From Flavobacterium sp. CYK-55 (GTDB lineage: Bacteria > Bacteroidota > Bacteroidia > Flavobacteriales > Flavobacteriaceae): a DNA stretch of 64,000 bases. The stretch covers positions 310,001-374,000 of the forward strand of contig NZ_JAHCDK010000003.1 in NCBI RefSeq assembly GCF_018413465.1, written 5' to 3'. Within the stretch, counting starts at the first letter, position 1; every line of letters starts with the position of its first letter. A program made the position numbers and the translations under genes. The notes under the pieces were generated by a model that was not told the origin of the DNA, did not search any database, and saw only the letters and a program-made list of their open reading frames with translations. Below, one piece after another: positions 1-6,791 of the stretch.

Positions 1-379
1 CACCCAAAACCTTTAAACCATTAATCAGCGCACCGGCCGACGTCACAATCGGAGTAGGGAAGCCGTTGGCCATCGTTTCTTGGTGCAAGTTTACTTCAGA
101 CACACAATGATAACCGCGTCCCATACTCATAATCGCTACCAAGCACGCATAACCCATCACATCAACCTGCGCATCCGAGAGTTCTGTGGCGCATTTCAAA
201 CTCATGGCATCCATGGCCGCAAGCTCTTCTTGGGTTACTTTTTTCATGCGCATTCTGCTGCTGTGAAACGTAAATCGCTCGGGCAAAATCGTCTCGCGCG
301 CTCTAAAAATAGCAGGAATTTCGGTTTCCATCGTTACGTTTGACGACGGTACAATTTGACCAATTCTATATTTTTTCAT
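1..379 (-). CDS. Maleate cis-trans isomerase, N-terminal part (gene runs off the window)
   Basis: The first 126 codons, read on the minus strand from the ATG at 379, are visible; the C-terminal half lies outside the window. The protein starts MKKYRIGQIVPSSNVTMETE, the typical opening of maleate isomerase and arylmalonate decarboxylase in the Asp/Glu racemase superfamily. The first catalytic cysteine is Cys79 in GYACLVA; the second would fall outside the window. The family converts maleate to fumarate in the cytoplasm. As the last step after the neighbouring FAH-fold hydrolase it would feed fumarate into the TCA cycle. Family assignment is solid. The role in this pathway is inferred from context. 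Confidence 0.85.
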   Translation of the reverse strand, partial: MKKYRIGQIVPSSNVTMETEIPAIFRARETILPERFTFHSSRMRMKKVTQEELAAMDAMSLKCATELSDAQVDVMGYACLVAIMSMGRGYHCVSEVNLHQETMANGFPTPIVTSAGALINGLKVLG

Positions 380-455
380 GTAATTCTATTTTATTTTTTT
401 GGGGCGAGCCGGCGGTTGCAAGCCTGTTTTTCTTATTCATGTTATGGTCCGCCGT

Positions 456-500
456 CGGGCTATTCGCGGTGCGCGGCACCTTGCTGCTATCCCTCTCGCA
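456..500 (-). repeat. Short degenerate copy of the intergenic repeat family
   Basis: Read on the minus strand this stretch contains GGGATAGCAGC, a GC-rich middle, and GCGAATAGCCCG. These match the left (CGATAGCAGC) and right (GCGAATAGCGGG) ends of the copies at 4155-4250 and 49751-49841. The middle is shortened. It lies in the gene-free stretch 380-637, which otherwise holds only the inverted repeat at 552-568. Confidence 0.6.
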
Positions 501-551
501 ACTCGTACTAACTTGAAACAATAGATTTGGTTGCAATCATAAGATATACCT

Positions 552-568
552 CAAGTCCACCGGACTTG
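552..568. repeat. Perfect 7-bp inverted repeat, 3-nt loop
   Basis: CAAGTCC, ACC, GGACTTG. It lies about 70 bp downstream of the FAH-fold gene stop, in transcription direction. It could act as an RNA hairpin or weak terminator, but no long T-run follows, so the function is open. Confidence 0.45.
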
Positions 569-637
569 CTCCTTTTATTTCACCCGAGGCTTTAGCCGAA
601 CTGAGCGAAGCTAAATCTAACGCGAAACATTTGAATT

Positions 638-1546
638 CTAAATTTCTTTTACAGTATTAATGATTGTTCCAATTTTTTCAACAGTCGCTTCAACCACGTC
701 TCCGTCGTATAACCATTCTTGCGGATTATGTCCGGCGCCAACGCCAGAAGGTGTTCCGGTAGCAATAATATCACCGGGCTCAATGGTAAACACTGTGCTT
801 AAATCTTCTATCAAATCAGTAATATTAAACAACATGAATTTCGTGTTGGCATTTTGTTTTTCAACGCCGTTTACTTTTAAACTCAAATTCAAATTGTGCG
901 GATCAGCAATTTCATCTCTCGTTACCAAATACGGACCCATCGGAGCAAAGGTGTCTTGCCCTTTAGATACAATCCATTGGCCTTCACGACGGCAATCGCG
1001 CGCAGAAATATCATTGATCACCGTGTAACCAAAAACATAATCCATGGCCTCGGTTTTCGGAACATATTTACCGGTTTTGCCAATAATCACGGCCAATTCC
1101 ACTTCCCAATCCAACTGAGCGGTCAGCTTTGTATTCTTGATGATTTGTGTATTTGTAGCCGTAACTGTGGTAGGCGGTTTTGAAAAAATAATCGGCTTTT
1201 GCGGAAGCTTTCCGGTCGTGTCTAAAGTTCTCGCGCTTTCGGCTACATGTTCCGTATAATTCAAACCAATACCAATAATGTTTTTACGCGGACGCTGAAT
1301 CGGAGCGAGCAATGTTACTTCAGAAAGCGGCAGACCAATTTTGGCAATGTATTCCTGAGGTGTATCGGCCAGTAAATCGTTGATTTCATCAATCACTTCA
1401 ATGCCCATATCAATCAAATCGAGCATATCATCGGGCAACGGAAAATTGACAACATCGCCAAAATCTTCCATATCAATCACTAAATCATTCCATAAAAAAC
1501 CCAATCGCGGCGCTTGGTCGTTGTGGGTGTAGGTGAGTAATTTCAT
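638..1546 (-). CDS. Fumarylacetoacetate hydrolase-family enzyme (probable maleylpyruvate/fumarylpyruvate hydrolase)
   Basis: A 302-residue protein with an N-terminal cap of about 75 residues and a C-terminal FAH fold. Metal-ligand motifs are visible: a WEVELAVIIG segment with paired glutamates and NDISARD with the downstream aspartate. GDIIATGTPSGVG is the usual substrate-loop motif. The family cleaves C-C bonds of beta-diketo acids such as fumarylpyruvate, maleylpyruvate and fumarylacetoacetate. Between a gentisate-type dioxygenase and a maleate isomerase, with no maleylpyruvate isomerase in sight, direct hydrolysis of maleylpyruvate to pyruvate and maleate is the best reading. An isomerase elsewhere in the genome would change that. 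Confidence 0.85.
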   Translation of the reverse strand: MKLLTYTHNDQAPRLGFLWNDLVIDMEDFGDVVNFPLPDDMLDLIDMGIEVIDEINDLLADTPQEYIAKIGLPLSEVTLLAPIQRPRKNIIGIGLNYTEHVAESARTLDTTGKLPQKPIIFSKPPTTVTATNTQIIKNTKLTAQLDWEVELAVIIGKTGKYVPKTEAMDYVFGYTVINDISARDCRREGQWIVSKGQDTFAPMGPYLVTRDEIADPHNLNLSLKVNGVEKQNANTKFMLFNITDLIEDLSTVFTIEPGDIIATGTPSGVGAGHNPQEWLYDGDVVEATVEKIGTIINTVKEI

Positions 1547-1570
1547 TTTTGTTCTTTTTTTATTTTTTTA

Positions 1571-1601
1571 AACCTACAAGGTTTTGAAAACCTCGCAGGT
1601 T
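1571..1601. repeat. AACCT/AGGTT palindromic repeat
   Basis: Two 15-nt arms, AACCTACAAGGTTTT and AAAACCTCGCAGGTT, flank a single G and are complementary except for two positions. It sits between the dioxygenase stop and the FAH-fold start. A close relative is nested in the repeat at 49779-49809. It could fold into a long hairpin in the operon mRNA and act as a processing or attenuation point. Confidence 0.7.
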
Positions 1602-1618
1602 GTTTTGAAAATTATACT

Positions 1619-2722
1619 TTATTGATGTCCATTATTCTCTGTATAAACGCGGCTTTGAAACAAGCCCAAACCTTCAATTACCGGCAAATCATTAAAATGA
1701 AACAAACAAGCATCTTCGGTTTCAGAAGCATTGTGGTGTTCATGCCAAGCCCACGAAGGAACACAAAAAATATCGCGCTCTTTCCAGTCGAATCGCTGAC
1801 CATTGATGATTGAGTAACCGCTTCCTTTGGCGCATTGATACACAAATGAACCGGTGTGTTTGTGTGCTTTTCCTTTAAAACCGGCCGGCAACAATTGCAT
1901 TGAGGCGCTCATGGTTTGCATCACATGGCCACCGGTAAGCGGATTGGCATAACGCATATGAATGCCGTCAAAAGCATCTGGCTCATTGACTTTTTGGGCT
2001 TCGAGCAAAGCCGGATAAACTTTACTCCATGAAAATTTAAACAAAGGCGAATACGGTTTATCCCAAGTTACATCAGCCGGAATGAGTCCGTTGCCGCTGT
2101 AGGTCAAAGGCGAAAAATTCACCGGATAATCGAGTGGTTGCTTTCCGTCAAAAACCGCATAATCGTTGGCCTCTAAGGCATTCACGAGCGGGATATCTAA
2201 ACCGTCTTGCCAAATACAAGTTTGACCATCGGCTTCTACACCGTGTTCGTGCCATGTTGAGTTGGGTGTAATCACAAAATCATTGACTTCGAGCATAATT
2301 TTGTTTCCGTCCACCACCGTATAACCTTTGCTGCCTTCCATAATAAAGCGTAAGGCAGAGGCTTTGTGGCGGTGTGCCGATGTAGATTCACCCGGGCGCG
2401 TCACCTGAATTCCGGTATATAACCAGCCCACAGCTGCTGAAACATCTTTGCGTTGGTCATTGACCAAATACACTACACGACGTCCGGCTTGTTCAGGCGT
2501 AACGAGTTCGCTCGATTTCAGGACTAAATCGCGCAGGTCTTGATAACGCCAAAGCATCGCCACCGAATTTGATTTGGGTTCCCAAGGTTCAATATCGTTG
2601 GCCACCGTCCAAAGTGCGCCGGCACCGAGCGATGCGAGTTCTTTATAATAAGCTTCAAGCTCAGGGGTATCTTGCACGCGAGCGCGGCCGTATACATCGT
2701 CTGAATATTGATTTTCTTCCAT
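1619..2722 (-). CDS. Gentisate 1,2-dioxygenase-type bicupin ring-cleavage dioxygenase
   Basis: A 367-residue two-cupin protein, normal length for gentisate or salicylate 1,2-dioxygenases. The N-terminal cupin has the iron ligands His117 and His119 (AHRHKASALRF) and His158 (TWHEH). The second cupin (about 255-350) has HKHTG and WAWHEHH. The family uses Fe(II) and O2 to cleave the ring between C1 and C2 of gentisate, giving maleylpyruvate. Four bases separate it from the nitrilase, so they are co-transcribed. Relatives cleave salicylate, 5-substituted salicylates or 5-hydroxyanthranilate, so the exact substrate depends on what the upstream hydroxylase delivers. Confidence 0.85.
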   Translation of the reverse strand: MEENQYSDDVYGRARVQDTPELEAYYKELASLGAGALWTVANDIEPWEPKSNSVAMLWRYQDLRDLVLKSSELVTPEQAGRRVVYLVNDQRKDVSAAVGWLYTGIQVTRPGESTSAHRHKASALRFIMEGSKGYTVVDGNKIMLEVNDFVITPNSTWHEHGVEADGQTCIWQDGLDIPLVNALEANDYAVFDGKQPLDYPVNFSPLTYSGNGLIPADVTWDKPYSPLFKFSWSKVYPALLEAQKVNEPDAFDGIHMRYANPLTGGHVMQTMSASMQLLPAGFKGKAHKHTGSFVYQCAKGSGYSIINGQRFDWKERDIFCVPSWAWHEHHNASETEDACLFHFNDLPVIEGLGLFQSRVYTENNGHQ

Positions 2723-2725
2723 GAT

Positions 2726-3715
2726 TTATGCGTTGTGGTTGTTTTTAAAATCGTCGTGGTTGTCAACAAAAGTAATCTTACGCGTAGGAGCCACGTTTAC
2801 GCGCAAATCAAAAATATCAAAGCGGTTGTAATGCCCCAAAATATCGTGCATTTGTTTGGGCTGAATGCATTTAGACAAATCAATATCAGCATAAACCATC
2901 CCTTCATTGTCAATGAGCGGAGTTCCGATGACCGCGCCATTGGGACCAATAAACCCTGAAAATGCCGAACTTTTGCGATCGAGCAAAGCATCAATATTCG
3001 GAACATCTGAGCGCAAAGCGTCTTTGATTTCAGCTGAAATAGTTGAGCAAGAAACTAGGGTAAACAATTTTCCTTCAAACGAATGGGCCGCTGCGCGAAT
3101 CTTAATTGCCTCGGCCATATCGTAATCTGGCGGAGCCACCGGAAGTGAAATATAATTGGCCACGTGCAAAAGTTCGCCTTGACTCAGCAAAGTAAAACGC
3201 GCCAAAGTATTGGTGTTCTCTCCGCAAGCCAAAGTTCCGAGTGGGCCCACATTGGTTGGATATACTTTTAAGGATGATCCGTCGCCTGAAGTCCAGGTGA
3301 GTTTTTCGGCCCAAGTTGGCACGAGTTTTCTGTGACGACCGATGAGTTCTCCTAAATGATTGATGATGAGATTGGTGTTGTAAATTTCGCCAAAACTATC
3401 ACCGCGCTCGTTGATGCCGATTACGATGTTCATTTGATATTCGCGCGCAGCGGCAAACAAAGGTTGCAACTCAGCATCAGTTACGGCCACTGAGTTTTTG
3501 TATAACTGCTCATACCATTTGCTGCCTTGTACCGGCGTCATCACCCAGTTCCAGTAGGGGTAACCCGCTACAAAAACCTCCGGAAAAGCGATGAGTTGTG
3601 CGCCGTTTTGATGGGCTTCACGAATAAACGCAATGGCTTTTTCAATGGTTTTGGGCACGTTGAGAAAAACGGGTGCGGTTTGTACCGTAGCGGCTTTAAA
3701 TTGAGGAAACTGCAT
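2726..3715 (-). CDS. Nitrilase (carbon-nitrogen hydrolase, branch 1 type)
   Basis: A 329-residue protein with a complete Glu-Lys-Cys triad: Glu46 in FPEVFVAGYP, Lys130 in HRKLVPTW and Cys164 in CGENTNTLARF. The CGENTN signature belongs to genuine nitrilases rather than amidases or carbamoylases; the family converts nitriles to carboxylic acids and ammonia in the cytoplasm. It lies four bases from the dioxygenase and one base from the thioesterase genes, so it is part of the same operon. No nitrile step is needed for the gentisate route, so it probably supplies an aromatic acid from a nitrile. That role is inference. Confidence 0.85.
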   Translation of the reverse strand: MQFPQFKAATVQTAPVFLNVPKTIEKAIAFIREAHQNGAQLIAFPEVFVAGYPYWNWVMTPVQGSKWYEQLYKNSVAVTDAELQPLFAAAREYQMNIVIGINERGDSFGEIYNTNLIINHLGELIGRHRKLVPTWAEKLTWTSGDGSSLKVYPTNVGPLGTLACGENTNTLARFTLLSQGELLHVANYISLPVAPPDYDMAEAIKIRAAAHSFEGKLFTLVSCSTISAEIKDALRSDVPNIDALLDRKSSAFSGFIGPNGAVIGTPLIDNEGMVYADIDLSKCIQPKQMHDILGHYNRFDIFDLRVNVAPTRKITFVDNHDDFKNNHNA

Positions 3716-3716
3716 A

Positions 3717-4142
3717 TTATTCTATAAGGTATTTTTGAATTTTTGATTTGATTTCGTCGTTGAAAGGTTCGGCTTTGATGCCGTCTCTGTCTTGATTAAA
3801 GGCTACGTTCACCAAGGTAATTTCACCGGAAAGCGTGGTTTTACCTTCGTCATCGGTAAATTCAAAACCGCACAAAAGCGAAGCAAAACCGATGTTTTTA
3901 ACCCATAGTTTTTTGGTGAGTATTTGGCCTAAACGCGCGGCATTTTTGAACTGAATTTTTAAATCAACCGTGGGGATTCCGTTGGTTTGATGCATTTGAT
4001 GAAACGGACGGTCTAAAGCTTCGGCAAACCAATCTTCAACCAAGCCATTGAGCATTTCAAGAAATCTTGGGTAAAAGACAATGCCCGCATAATCTACGTG
4101 CTGAAAACGGACTTTTTCGGTGGTGACAAATGGTTGATTCAT
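3717..4142 (-). CDS. 4-hydroxybenzoyl-CoA-type hot-dog thioesterase
   Basis: A 141-residue single hot-dog domain. The sequence RFQHVDYAGIVFYPRFLEML is the classic 4HBT/YbgC motif, with the catalytic Asp in DYAGIV. In context it would hydrolyse the 5-hydroxylated aryl-CoA made by the fused hydroxylase, releasing free gentisate (or 5-hydroxyanthranilate) for the dioxygenase. It is one base from the nitrilase gene and is separated from the CoA ligase by 136 bp holding an intergenic repeat. Confidence 0.85.
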   Translation of the reverse strand: MNQPFVTTEKVRFQHVDYAGIVFYPRFLEMLNGLVEDWFAEALDRPFHQMHQTNGIPTVDLKIQFKNAARLGQILTKKLWVKNIGFASLLCGFEFTDDEGKTTLSGEITLVNVAFNQDRDGIKAEPFNDEIKSKIQKYLIE

Positions 4143-4154
4143 GTAGGGATTTTT

Positions 4155-4250
4155 TAGCCCCGATAGCAGCGAAAATCCTTTTTAGGAACACCGGAGCAAA
4201 GCGCAGGTGATGACTGAAAAGATTGCAGCGAATAGCGGGAAAAAGCTTCT
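4155..4250 (+). repeat. Flavobacterial-type intergenic repeat, full-length copy
   Basis: It starts with TAGCCCCGATAGCAGCGAAA and ends with GCAGCGAATAGCGGGAAAAA followed by GCTTCT. The same ends occur at 49751-49841 (TAGCCCGGATAGTAGCGG and GCGAATAGCCGGATAAGCTT). It is inserted between the thioesterase and CoA-ligase genes of one operon. No coding potential is seen. The mechanism of spread is not evident from the sequence. Confidence 0.75.
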
Positions 4251-4278
4251 AAAATTAATGATTATTTATGGGATTTTT

Positions 4279-5889
4279 TCAAAGTGTTTGCTTGAGTTTA
4301 AATCGTTGGATTTTTCCGGTTTCGGTTTTGGGTAAATGTTCTACAAAATAAATAACGCGTGGATATTTATACGGCGCAGCTACTTCTTTGAACCACTGTT
4401 GTATAGAAACCATCAAATCATTGGATGCTTTAGATTTTTCATGAAGCACAATATAAGCGCAGACCAGCATGCCGCGCTCGTCATCGGGCAAGCCCACTAC
4501 CGCACATTCGGCCACGTCTTCATGGGTCATCAGCACGCTTTCAACTTCAATCGCCGCTATGTTGTAACCCGACGAAATAATCATATCGTCGCCACGCGCC
4601 ACAAACCAGAAATAGCCCTCTTCGTCTTGACGGAAAATATCGCCGGTAAAATTCCAGCCGTTTTGTACGTATTCTTGTTGTTTTTCGGGTCGATTAAGGT
4701 ATTTACAACCCGTGATACCGCGCACCATAAGACGTCCGGGGGTATTGGCGGGAACTTCATTAAAATCTTCATCGACAATTTTAGCTTGATAGCCCGAAAT
4801 GGCCACGCCGGTGGCGCCGGGTTTCATGTTATCGTGGTGCGACGAAATAAAAATGTGGAGCATTTCAGTAGCGCCAATACCGTCTATGATTTTGAGTCCG
4901 GTAGCATCGTACCAATCTTGCCAAACCTTGAGCGGCAGAGTCTCGCCGGCAGAAACGCATTTGCGCAAGCTTGAAATATCAAAATCTTTGACTTTGGTGG
5001 TAATCACACGCCAAGCTGTAGGCGCCGTAAAGCAAACGGTGATTTTATATTTTTGTATGGCCTCGAGTAAAATATCGGGTGCGGGTTTTTCGATCAAAAA
5101 ACTTGAGGCGCCATAATACATCGGGAACAAAACCAATCCGCCCAAACCAAAAGTAAAGCCTAGTGGTGGGCTTCCGGTAAAAATATCATTTGGCGTAGGT
5201 TGCAGTGAATATTTCGGGAAAGCTTCGCAAATATTAATAATGTCTTGGTGGTAATGCGCTGTCATTTTAGGCAAACCGGTGGTTCCGGAGGTGAATCCGA
5301 TCAAAGCAACGCTGTCGGCCCGAGATGGATAATTTTCACAATCAGTTGATTTGCTACTCATCAATTTTTCAAGTTCTGCCGGATTTTGTTCTGAACCGTC
5401 AAAATAACATACTGATTTTAAGAACGAAGATTCAACTAATTGCATTTCATCGCGCAACGATTCATCACACAAAGCATGTGATATTTCGGCACATTCGATA
5501 AAAGTAGTAAGTTCTTTGCTGCGCAAAAGCGGCATGGTGGCAACGACTATTCCTCCGGCTTTGAGCACGCCAAACCAACACGCCACCATCATCGGGTTAT
5601 TGGCCGAACGAATCAAAACGCGATTGCCCGATTGCAAACCTAAATCTTCTGTGAGCACGTGTGCTATTTGATTGGCTTTCTCCATGAGTTGGCGATAGGT
5701 CCAAATCGAATAAAAACTGCGCAAACAAACCTCATCACCGTGACCATTGGCAATGTGCTTATCGAGCAAAGGCCAGACACAATTGAGCATTTCGGGCTGG
5801 ATAAACTCGGGGTTTTCAAAAATATATTCGGCTTGCTCGTGTACAGGCGGTAAATAATCATGAGCAAAATTGTCGTGGTAATGCTTCAT
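4279..5889 (-). CDS. Aryl-CoA ligase, 2-aminobenzoate/benzoate-CoA ligase type
   Basis: I choose the internal ATG at 5889 (MKHYHDNFAHDYLPP), which overlaps the stop of the upstream hydrolase by four bases (ATGA) and begins at the family's usual N-terminus; this gives 536 residues. An upstream in-frame ATG at 5964 would add 25 non-conserved residues. The adenylation motif FTSGTTGLPK, the core YNIAAIEVE segment and the C-terminal PKTETGKIQR lysine loop are all present. The N-terminal pattern DYLPP...LNCVWPLLDKH is that of 2-aminobenzoate and benzoate CoA ligases. It activates an aromatic acid with ATP and CoA; anthranilate or salicylate fits the neighbouring hydroxylase. Confidence 0.85.
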   Translation of the reverse strand: MKHYHDNFAHDYLPPVHEQAEYIFENPEFIQPEMLNCVWPLLDKHIANGHGDEVCLRSFYSIWTYRQLMEKANQIAHVLTEDLGLQSGNRVLIRSANNPMMVACWFGVLKAGGIVVATMPLLRSKELTTFIECAEISHALCDESLRDEMQLVESSFLKSVCYFDGSEQNPAELEKLMSSKSTDCENYPSRADSVALIGFTSGTTGLPKMTAHYHQDIINICEAFPKYSLQPTPNDIFTGSPPLGFTFGLGGLVLFPMYYGASSFLIEKPAPDILLEAIQKYKITVCFTAPTAWRVITTKVKDFDISSLRKCVSAGETLPLKVWQDWYDATGLKIIDGIGATEMLHIFISSHHDNMKPGATGVAISGYQAKIVDEDFNEVPANTPGRLMVRGITGCKYLNRPEKQQEYVQNGWNFTGDIFRQDEEGYFWFVARGDDMIISSGYNIAAIEVESVLMTHEDVAECAVVGLPDDERGMLVCAYIVLHEKSKASNDLMVSIQQWFKEVAAPYKYPRVIYFVEHLPKTETGKIQRFKLKQTL

Positions 5890-6791
5890 ATTTTTTCGTT
5901 TAGGAATTTTTGAACGGTGGGATAAAAAACTTCGGGTGCATCGAGCCAGCCGTAGTGGGCGCAATGATCTATTAAAACCAACTGTGCATTCGGAAATGCT
6001 TTTTGAATTTCTTGGGCAGTTTCAATTTTGAGGATGTCGTTTTTGCCTTGTAAAACCAGAACCGGACGTTGGAATTTTTTGAATTTATCTCGGGCGTCAT
6101 ACTTGATTTTAAACAAATCTTGAATGACCAAATTATTTACCGGCAAATTTAACTGTAATAAGCGTTGTGCAATTAAGGGCGCGTGCTCTGAGTGATGCAC
6201 ATAAGCATAAGACAAATATTTAGCTCGGGCTTTGCGGGTAAGCTCTGAAGTATCGCCATTGTTCTGTTTGTTTTGATAATAAGCCAAACTATCGCGCTGT
6301 GTTTGGGTTAAATTATTTTGAATGCGCTCTTGCAAATAGTTGGTAAATTCCATGGTCAGCCCGCCGGCATTTGAGAAAATGAGTTGGTCAATTTGATTGG
6401 GATGCAACGATGCATAATGCGCCATCAAAATTCCGCCAAAAGAATGCCCAAAAATAGACCACGTTTTGAGTTGAAGATGTTGACGAAGATTTTCGATATC
6501 CTCAACCATAAGTTGCATATTGATGTTTTGGGCATCGACTTTCGCTACTGTAGATTTTCCGGTGCCACGCTGATCATAGGTAATGGTTTGATAGCCGAAT
6601 TTTGACAATTCTTCAGCCAAATGTGCGAAACCTTCACTGTTCATACCCGGGCCTCCGTTGATGATGAGTAGCGGTTTTCCTTTTCCGAAAACGCGGTAAT
6701 GCAATTGCGATGAACCGCTTTTGATGAGTTGACTTTCTTGAGCTATCATAGATGAAAAAACCAATAAACCAATAATACCAATGAATCGCAT
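5886..6791 (-). CDS. Exported alpha/beta hydrolase, proline-iminopeptidase-like (S33)
   Basis: A 301-residue protein with an N-terminal signal peptide (MRFIGIIGLLVFSSMIAQ) and an alpha/beta-hydrolase domain. GGPGMNSEGF is the oxyanion-loop motif of proline iminopeptidases, GHSFGG holds the nucleophile serine, and HCAHYGWLDAP holds the catalytic histidine. It is translationally coupled on both sides: its ATG overlaps the hydroxylase stop by one base and its stop overlaps the CoA-ligase start by four. Likely periplasmic or lipid-anchored hydrolysis of an ester, amide or peptide conjugate. The substrate is unknown. Confidence 0.8.
   Translation of the reverse strand: MRFIGIIGLLVFSSMIAQESQLIKSGSSQLHYRVFGKGKPLLIINGGPGMNSEGFAHLAEELSKFGYQTITYDQRGTGKSTVAKVDAQNINMQLMVEDIENLRQHLQLKTWSIFGHSFGGILMAHYASLHPNQIDQLIFSNAGGLTMEFTNYLQERIQNNLTQTQRDSLAYYQNKQNNGDTSELTRKARAKYLSYAYVHHSEHAPLIAQRLLQLNLPVNNLVIQDLFKIKYDARDKFKKFQRPVLVLQGKNDILKIETAQEIQKAFPNAQLVLIDHCAHYGWLDAPEVFYPTVQKFLNEKI

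Noticed and set aside
80..343. Plus-strand reading frame of 87 codons at the left edge
   Set aside because: It is a shadow of the maleate isomerase gene on the minus strand, whose translation is clearly homologous.
4336..4974. Plus-strand reading frame of 212 codons opposite the CoA ligase
   Set aside because: Long only because of the composition of the ligase gene on the other strand; no domain and no start context.
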